Shown piece after piece: positions 57,052 to 64,000 of a DNA stretch of 64,000 nucleotides. The position numbers and the translations under genes are program-made. Source of the stretch: Mya arenaria. Lineage: Eukaryota > Mollusca > Bivalvia > Myida > Myidae. The stretch's first letter is position 1. Each line of letters starts with the position of its first letter. The stretch covers positions 33,627,368 through 33,691,367 of the forward strand of contig NC_069136.1 of assembly GCF_026914265.1 (NCBI RefSeq). The letters are read 5' to 3'. The notes beneath the pieces were generated by a model, which worked only from the letters and a program-made list of their open reading frames with translations, was not told the origin of the DNA and searched no databases.

Positions 57052-60000
57052 ATGTCAACAAGAAAACGACAATCCAGGCAAAACAATGTTGATGGTGCCG
57101 TTGCATTCTTCAAAAATGGTACATCAGATCGAATAGTAAAATTAAAAGTTAACAATTAATTTCACTGTGATATATTAACGTACACTACCTGAATTTTATT
57201 GATTTATAGTTTATGTTTACAAAGGCTTTCCGTGTCGCGAAAACATATTTCGTTATTTTTGATGTCCAATATAAGACTTACTATTAATAGTTATCTATGT
57301 TTGAAGTTATTGTGCTTGGAAACATTAATGGCAATATTTCTAAATTCATGAAACAAATTTATTCAGTGTTTTCTGTTTGGGGAGGTTGAATAATAAAAAA
57401 ATATTAAGTTTATCAACAAACATTTGGGCGAAAGCAATCATTGTTATTAAGTTTTAAGCCTGAATACTTAAAGATCATAAAATATTATAATATCACTCAC
57501 AAGCCCAAATGTTAAAAGATATGATTAACATCCAAATTTGTTTACAAGCCCAAAAAGGCTTCTGACTTGTCTAGCTACAATGAGCGATCAGGGATACTTT
57601 TTTTATTATTTTGACAATTTTTTATGTATCCCTGTATCCTACACCTCTCTACAATTAAGCACAGGGCGAAAATACTATATAGTAATTATGCATCAATGAT
57701 GAATAATAATGACAAAATTGTTCAACAGTTCATAATATGCTAGACAGCAAAGTTTCGGCAAAGTGGTTCCCTTTTAGTGTTTACCCATCGGAATGTTCTG
57801 TGAAGAAAAGAGTGTTCGTGTTGTCAGCTTGTGCTTAATGCGATCACTGCTAAACACAGTGGTAGTACCTAGCACAGACCCTGCACTAGTAAAATGCCTT
57901 TCTGGCGTGTGGTGGTGTTAGTAGTTTATACTCCCGGTCCCGGCGTGAGCACATTGAAGGGTCCCAGAGTGACAGTTCAACCACCGCACACCTATCCTGG
58001 CCGGTGAACCAGTACTAGGTGCCTTCACTTCTGCAAGGAACTGACAACTTCTGTACATGCCAGGGGCAGTGGTACAGTGCGAATGGTCGTAGAAAGGATT
58101 TCATAACCAATCACAACAGAAGTGACCTGGTCCGCCCGGGAATCGAACCCGGGTTGTCTGATTAACAGTCCAACGCTCTACCGACTGAGCTAACGGGGCG
58201 GACGCCTTTCTGGCTTCTCAATTTCTGGGTTTTATACAGCAGGGCTTGTTAAAATATGTTGCGCCAAGCAGTAGAATATGATTTTGGGCTTGTCTATCCA
58301 CAACACTAAGTTTAGAATATGATATTTATTGTTTTTAACTTCATTGTAATAACAACGTAAGTTGTCCACTATTTTTTATCATCCACTTGTTATCAGTACT
58401 GAATTTCACTTATTTTTATTTATTTCAGCTAAGACGAAGCAACCATTTAAGGGAAAAGGCAATGAGGAGTTATTGTCTGCGCTAGAGTTGATTGAAAGCA
58501 CAGCACAGACTTCCGGCCTTTCAGCTGAACACATTGATGCTTTGTTAGATGTAGCACTTGATGGAATTCAAGGTAATAGTAATGAATGTAAAATGGTTGA
58601 AACATTATTCGTCCCATATAGTTGTTACATAGTAAAGCAGTATGGAAAAAAAAATGGGGTCTCCACTTGACCAGTTTTGGACTTATGGTCATTTATGATG
58701 GAAATGTTACATAGACCCATAAGTCTGGCTGAAAGTTTTCCACTTGATATAATGGCTTGAAAAACAGATGAACATTGTCAGTTGCTTGTAGTGTTCATCT
58801 TGTTTTATAGTATAAGGCAATGTAGATTTGGACCGTTTTATTTAACAATTGATTATGGGAGACTTTAAATCGATCGTTCGTCAAATCATTTTTAGTATTG
58901 TTCAAACTGTCATACTTTTCATTTTGGTTTCATTATTTTTTAATCTTAGTTTCAAATTAATTATATAATATTTTAAAACAATTGTGAAGCAAGTTATCAT
59001 TATATTATTCACTCTTGTTGGCACAATGTTATGGGAAAGTGTGTTCTTGTGTCATGAGGGGGAACCGGAGTACTTGCAGGAAATCCATGTTTCCAGCTTT
59101 TCAACCACAAACCATACTCATGTTCACCCAGGTTGGGATTCGAACCCGGAATGCCTCATGAGAAGCCAGTGAGCTTACCGACAACGACTGACTCTTCACA
59201 TTTCTTATGCGTTACTGAATTTCTGTTCAGTTGTTTTTGTTTATTTAGCATTGATAAATTAAATCAAAGTCCAGTTAAAGATTTTTAAAGGAAAAAATAA
59301 CTTGAGGGAATTTCGGCTTTAAATGAATATGGATGGGGCATAAACAGTAAAATTGTCACAAGTCCATAAGGCCTAAAAAAATAAATTGTGTGGTTCGGGT
59401 CACCCGACCCTACCTTGAAAATACCACCGACCTTACTGTTGTTGTTTTTTTGGTGGGACTTGCGAAAAAATCGCCATTTTGTGCCCGGCACGGTACTGTA
59501 CGGGTGTAATGCTCGGCGCGTCGCAAAAAATGAGATGTGCGAATCGCTACTGCAAAAAAATAAGTTGTGCGGATCGCTACACAACCAAAACATGGCGACC
59601 AATTTCCCCGTCATTAACATCCTAAAAACGGCGTTTTGTTGCCATAACACCCCAGAACGTCGGGAGTTAAAGCTCATAACACCAAAGATGAGTTTCGAAC
59701 ATATAGAGGTAATGTTTTTTGTGCGAGCTGGGGTCTATATCCGAGATTGACATGTTAACATCCTATAAGGGGCCATGGACCCGTTTGTATAAAGAACTGC
59801 AGCTGTACGACATTCCTGTCGTACATTCATCGGAAAATTCTCCCGACTTTTTGTTCTTCAGAGTAACCTATATACAATGGAACAAAATGTCTCTGAATAA
59901 TAGTACAAGTTTTCCCAAACATAAGATCGAATGCCGTCTTATTTTAATAAACCCACCCAACACTGCAGGACAAGGCATGACCCTTTTCATTTGTCATGTT

Positions 60001-60834
60001 TTTTATCCAATAATGCAATCATAAAAAATAGTTTAATAAAATAGCAGCAGGGCAAACATACTACTAGTATAGAAAGGAAATATAAAATTCTGAGAGTTCT
60101 GACACCGGCTGGTGCCTGACAAAATGTGAATTTATTTAAAACTGGGACTGAAACCTGGGTCTGTTGCCATTTGTACAGTTTATAATTCCTAATTTATATA
60201 TTCCTAACTTACCTTCTTGGAGAATGGCAGAGAAATGTTTTTGAGATGCTGAAGCTGGTCAGTATTGTTGAATTTAATTTTCAATATGTTTTGCTTTCGG
60301 AAGGTGTGTAATGATATGACAACAAAACTCGGCTAGCTCAGTTGGGAGAGTGCCGGTCTATTAATCCAAGGGATTGTTTATCCACGAAAATCATAGTTAC
60401 AGAATGTTTAGCCCCAGCAATGTCCTAATATAACTGAAATACAGTTGAAAAGGGACAACAAAATAGCAAACAAACCTGTACCAAACTAAAAACCTAAAAA
60501 AAAAAAATCCCTACCTACCCTACCAATTTTTTGGGGCCATGTTACCATAACCACACAATTTATTTTTTTAGGCCTAAGGATATACATGTACTTTCAATAA
60601 TTAATTGGGACAAAATCTTTATCGATACTCGCAAATGTTGACCTTTTCGATTATTTTTTATTATAAACGATCATCAGAAACATAAAATTATTACACATGT
60701 GTTATATCTTTACAGTTGAGACAGTATGCAAGCGTCTGTTGAAGTCCCTTATTCCATCCGGCTCAGTTCTTCAGAACTCAGCAGTGAAATGTATTTCTGC
60801 CCTCTGTGTTCAGAAGCATTCCATAACACTACAG
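57052..60834 (+). CDS. CENPI: CENP-I (Mis6 family) kinetochore protein, 5' three exons; partial
   Basis: Coding exons 57052-57118, 58429-58572 and 60716-60834. Junctions AATG/GTACAT, TTTATTTCAG/CT, CAAG/GTAATAG, TCTTTACAG/TT and CTACAG/GTACAG have matching phases (1, 1, 0). The 110 codons read VDGAVAFFKN, then LELIESTAQTSGLSAEHIDA LLDVALDG, then RLLKSLIPSGSVLQNSAVKC ISALCV. They align with human CENP-I AVGYFEKG, VENVAWKNGLASEEIDILLN, RILKCMIPATVISEDSVVKA and VSWLCV. CENP-I belongs to the constitutive centromere-associated network (CENP-H/I/K/M) and is needed for kinetochore assembly. Human CENP-I is about 750 aa, so roughly 85% lies beyond the window. The N-terminus is shorter than in human (15 rather than about 68 residues before the shared block). 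Start context CAAAAATGT, with A at -3. Introns 1 and 2 are 1.3 and 2.1 kb, swollen by mobile elements. Confidence 0.88.
57907..58203 (-). mobile_element. tRNA-derived SINE in CENPI intron 1, 11-bp target duplication
   Basis: On the minus strand the head reads GTCCGCCCCGTTAGCTCAGT (A box) and later CCGGGTTCGATTCCCGGG (B box), with an Asn-like anticodon loop CTGTTAA. The body runs to 57907. GCCTTTCTGGC occurs at 57896-57906 and 58204-58214, a perfect target duplication. The spacing between acceptor-like end and D-arm is too long for a working tRNA (7 nt instead of 2), which marks it as a SINE head. The family differs from the SINEs at 18697 and 40247. Confidence 0.88.
59055..59190 (-). mobile_element. 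fragment of the 40247-type SINE in CENPI intron 2
   Basis: GGGGGAACCGGAGTACTTGC, AACCACAAACCATACTCATG and GGGATTCGAACCCGGAATGC correspond to the reverse complement of the SINE at 40247-40510 (GGCAACCGGAGACCCC, ACCACCAACCAAACTCACATG, GGGAATCGAACCCGGG). Diverged and shortened, so older. Confidence 0.7.
59369..60576. mobile_element. 1.2-kb DNA element with AGGCCTAAAAAAATAAATTG ends
   Basis: Left AGGCCTAAAAAAATAAATTG plus TGTGGTT and right AACCACACAATTTATTTTTTTAGGCCT form perfect inverted ends of about 27 bp. The interior has GC-richer parts and low-value frames on both strands (59285-59677, 59388-59750). Target duplication unclear because AGGCCT is itself a palindrome. Fills most of CENPI intron 2. 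Confidence 0.7.
60332..60380 (+). repeat. tRNA-like 5' half (A-box only)
   Basis: CTCGGCTAGCTCAGTTGGGA GAGTGCCGGTCTATTAATCC looks like the D-arm and anticodon arm of a tRNA, but no T-arm or B box follows. A truncated SINE head or tRNA relic, lying inside the 1.2-kb element. Confidence 0.5.
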
Positions 60835-61384
60835 GTACAGTTCCCAGTTATAAATGCAAATGTGGTATTGACTTTTTCTCTTAAAAAATCTTAGAACCCC
60901 TGTTTCAATAAAGATTAATCCAAGTCATAAAATTGAACGGTTTAATGCATCTTTCAAGCGGGCCCTTCTTTTCCTACTTTTCCCTTCTTTTTTGTTAGGC
61001 TCCTACTTATCCTTACTTTTTCTTGAGAAAGCCCTGCTATCCGTACTATTTTGCAAAAATAGTTTGAGAATTAATAGAAAAGGTTTAACTTAATGCATTG
61101 TTTGAAATTATCTAAATCTTGATTCAATTAAGTAGCCATTTTTAGTATTTTTGTAGGATTAGTTTGATGCAGTAGGTCTCCAGTGCTGAAAGAGGGGTTC
61201 TATGATGAGATTGAGTGGTGCATGTTGACACCAATTCTAGGTTTATTTCCTGGTACTGTTGCTGAATCCCTCTTGAAGCACTAGTTTCTAAGCAAAGATA
61301 TATATACATGTATATCGCAATTAATGAATAGGTTGAATAGTCATTTATTTGCATCCAAAAAGGCAGGGCTTTCATTAAGAATTT

Positions 61385-61745
61385 GAAACTGGAAGTATGA
61401 ACTTCCTGTCAATCACTTTTGGAAGTTTTACACTGAAATATGGAAGTTTTAAAGTCTCCATAATACAATCTTTTGCAACTATTTTTCAACAAATATATTA
61501 AAAATCAAATAATTTTTACTTTAACTTATATTATTATAATTCATTTTACTTAAAAACACTTAAACTGATTGAAATTATGACTATAAAAGTAATATTGACA
61601 AAAGGTTTTGATTTTTTGAACTTCCAAGCTTTCAACTTTGGAAGTTTTCTTCAAAATTATGGAAGTTTTTGTACTTCCAAGGAATCAATTTTGGAAGTTT
61701 TAACCCATTTCTAGGGAGTAATATACTTCCAAACTTCCTTTAACG
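61385..61745. repeat. cluster of TGGAAGTTTT words in both orientations
   Basis: TTGGAAGTTTT/ATGGAAGTTTT occurs at about 61420, 61440, 61638, 61660 and 61690, with ACTTCC/AACTTCC at several other points. It resembles an inverted, partly repeated element with ends near GGAAGTATGAACTTCC and ACTTCCAAACTTCC. Confidence 0.5.
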
Positions 61746-62216
61746 GAGGCCCTGCAAAAAGGTAAATAAAGAGCCCTACTATCCCTTCTTTTTTGTTATT
61801 GGTCACTTGAGAGCCTGCTTATATAATATTTTTGTTATTCTGCTTCTTATTTTTGCAATTTAAACATGCCTTTTTCATGAGGTTTATAAGGATTCAATAA
61901 GGTTGACTAATATCATTTATTGAAACGACCCCAGGGACTTAAATATAGGTCTTTGCCTGTGTACTGTGGTAAATTTTATTGATGTCATTTTAACTTTAGA
62001 ATTTGTAAATATTCACGCGTTTTATCGCCATTTTAATTATTTTTCACTATTTTTTTTGCTATGGGCCCTGGCCTCATTCACATAAAGGTTGAACAATACT
62101 TAACTGTCAAACTGATAATAAATTAATAGTCAAGAGCATTACAAACTTCCGTCTATATATATGCCTTTAGGTATAGGGTCAATTTACTCAAAAGTAGATT
62201 ACCAACTTTTATAATA

Positions 62217-63337
62217 CCGTATTTCCTCGACTATAAGACGGGGAAATTAGGTCCCAATTTTTAACCTCAAAGGAGGGGGCCTGTCTTATAAGCGAGGCTA
62301 TAAGAAATTCAGAAAGAATAGTCAGAATCAGGAATATTCAACATACGGTATTCGACTGACTGGTTTATTGTCTGTTGATGACACCCCAATAAAAGTTACA
62401 CTATTACACCCATCGGATTAAGACGACCATCTGCTTTGTTTCGCTATGATGAACACTCGATATAACGCTTGTTATTGGTTCAAACACGTTGTTTATCACA
62501 GGAGACATATTTTTCTACCTTTAAAATTAAAATATTTTGAAAAATAAATATTAAAAAATTATTATTTTTCCATGTCGTAAATAAAACTTACTTTTTCCTT
62601 ACGATTAGATTTGTGTATATCTTCCAGATACATGTAACTGGCAGATTTCAATACACATTTCATTAATCGTTACATTAATTTATCCGCAGTCATCAATGGT
62701 TATTTATTTCTCAACATTTGAGTCCCATCAACTGCAATCCAAACAAACACCTGCGAAAATTTGACTTATTAACACATGTAATGGAATGTGTTGTGTTTGT
62801 TGGCTGCAGATCAAACGGTACAATTTGTGACGTCACAGCACGAGCTGTGTAAAGAACCAAGGTGCACTGCAATGGTTTGTATTTAAATAGGTCAATCAAA
62901 TACCGTATGAACCCATTAAGTTCCCAAGATTGCGTCTAGGCTGGTTAGAACATACCATAACGATCGGAAAATAAAAATCAATAATCTTTGCTGAGAACCT
63001 TCAAATCATGGCCGATATATTTGAGTTTCCTACAAATATGAATGAATCTTTGGCTGTAGGAAAAAATGATACTTTAAATAATTCCTTAACCGCGTAACCT
63101 TGTTCTTTAATTGACCTACCTACACATCGGCGATTTTCTTTCAAGCAAATGAACAAATTTAGTTGATAATTGACTTTAGCTTGAACATTATCACAGACTT
63201 GGAGATTTTCAAGTGCTGGATTTGCTTTAAAAATCCACCCCGTCTTATAAACGAGTCCAGACAAAAACACCAGATTTCATGGGCAAAGTTAGGTGGTCGT
63301 CTTATAAACAGATCGCCTTATAGTCGGGGAAATACGG
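62217..63337. mobile_element. 1.1-kb DNA transposon with TA target site
   Basis: Inverted ends CCGTATTTCCTCGACTATAAG and, from the right, CCGTATTTCCCCGACTATAAG, bordered by TA on each side (62215-62216, 63338-63339). Subterminal GTCTTATAAGCGAG/GTCTTATAAACGAG words follow. No transposase is encoded. A TA duplication suggests the Tc1/mariner/pogo group; family not fixed. Confidence 0.72.
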
Positions 63338-63433
63338 TAGATACATAATTATAGTATGCAGTTATTATCCTCAGAATATGATTAAAATCATTGCCTACCT
63401 ACTATAGGTTGTATTTATTGGCTTAGAATAAAT

Positions 63434-63712
63434 TGTTTAAAGCTGCACTCTCACAGATTCAACGTTTTGACAGTTTTTTTGTCTTGGAACGAGCCAATTT
63501 TTGCGAAAATCCATGGAAGCTGGTTATATAAGACTGCTGACAAAAATTAGATTGCAGATTTTTTTTTATTAAGTTCAAAAATTGATGTTTTATGCATTTT
63601 TCTTAAGCCGTTAGTAAAGGTTTAAGCCATAATACATTAATTTTCGAACGGAAATATAAAAATCTGCTATCTGATCTAATGTCAGCAATTTACCATTGGT
63701 TTGCAGATATTT
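63434..63712. mobile_element. foldback repeat starting AAGCTGCACTCTCACAGATT
   Basis: The central arms GCAGATTTTTTTTTATTAAG TTCAAAAATTGATGTTTTATGC and the reverse complement of GCCATAATACATTAATTTTC GAACGGAAATATAAAAATCTGC pair around TTAAGCCGTTAGTAAAGGTTTAA, giving a long hairpin. I recall similar sequence as a common dispersed repeat in bivalves. Not coding. Confidence 0.65.
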
Positions 63713-64000
63713 GTAACCATACAACCATATTTATTGTAACCATATTTGTTCATACAATAAATAATATAACAACAAAGAAATTATAAAAGAAACAATTTGC
63801 AGTTGCTTAATCATAAAAATATTTATTTAATTCTTTATGAAAACAACAATGCTTATTAATTAAAAATGTAAAGCCTAAAATAACATTTAATAAAATCATA
63901 AATTCTTCATAAATTGTTTAAAATGCTTTGAAACAATTTGGGGCTTTACATTTACTATGTACGGTAACATATTTACGCAAAAAATTGCTCTTTCAATGAC

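Larger units (their letters stand above)
60835..64000. other. CENPI intron 3 (start), no further exon found
   Basis: The expected next exon (V-L-F-Y-R-W-L in human) was not found, so the intron probably continues past the right edge. CCCTTCTTTT/GGCTCCTAC-type words near 60960-61040 and 61770-61800 hint at another dispersed repeat. The window ends without a feature from 63713 on. Confidence 0.55.

Noticed and set aside
58128-58203. tRNA-Asn gene on the minus strand
   Set aside because: The acceptor-to-D-arm spacing is wrong, and the sequence forms the head of a 297-bp SINE with an 11-bp target duplication.
59285-59750. 120- and 130-codon overlapping frames on opposite strands
   Set aside because: Both fall in a repeated DNA element with inverted ends; neither resembles a known protein.

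Overview
The window is eukaryotic, AT-rich and repeat-dense. Split genes with GT/AG introns, tRNA-derived SINEs of the kind common in bivalves, and heavy minisatellite, MITE and LINE content make a bivalve mollusc the best guess; the species cannot be named from sequence alone. Little of it codes: three intact intronless transporter genes, one complete small split gene, and the 5' part of another split gene that runs off the right edge.

Left and centre (about 8.6-45.7 kb): a segmental tandem array of SLC5-family sodium/solute symporters. Three full intronless copies (12905-14677, 31394-33172, 38368-40146; 590-592 aa) lie on the + strand, and a broken internal fragment of a fourth lies at 43505-43695. 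The flanks are duplicated too. Since the units split, each has gained its own additions: a 64-bp minisatellite in unit 1, a hairpin-bearing block in unit 2, a SINE in unit 3, and large deletions in unit 4. In units 2, 3 and 4 the same downstream position carries a pentanucleotide array (ATTGT in 2 and 3, AGTGT in 4). About 15.5 kb of unrelated, repeat-rich DNA separates units 1 and 2. It holds a GTGGT array, a SINE with a 12-bp target duplication, a Harbinger-like MITE, a 180-bp repeat array and a 2.1-kb Mutator-like element with a 9-bp target duplication.

Left edge (0-8.5 kb): 43-, 44- and 47-bp minisatellites, an old LINE, a foldback element and a one-exon relic of a cathepsin L propeptide.

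Right (46-55 kb): decayed coding-like DNA of unknown origin, LINE reverse-transcriptase relics, an AT microsatellite with a palindromic core, and a long stretch with nothing recognised.

Right edge (54.9-64 kb): a head-to-head gene pair. CMC4 (minus strand, 64 aa, twin CX9C) is complete. The first three coding exons of CENPI (plus strand) follow. Between them is a short shared promoter with a perfect TCTCGCGAGA element. The CENPI introns are full of SINEs and DNA transposons. The SLC5 genes act at the plasma membrane, CMC4 in the mitochondrial intermembrane space and CENP-I at the kinetochore; no shared pathway links them.
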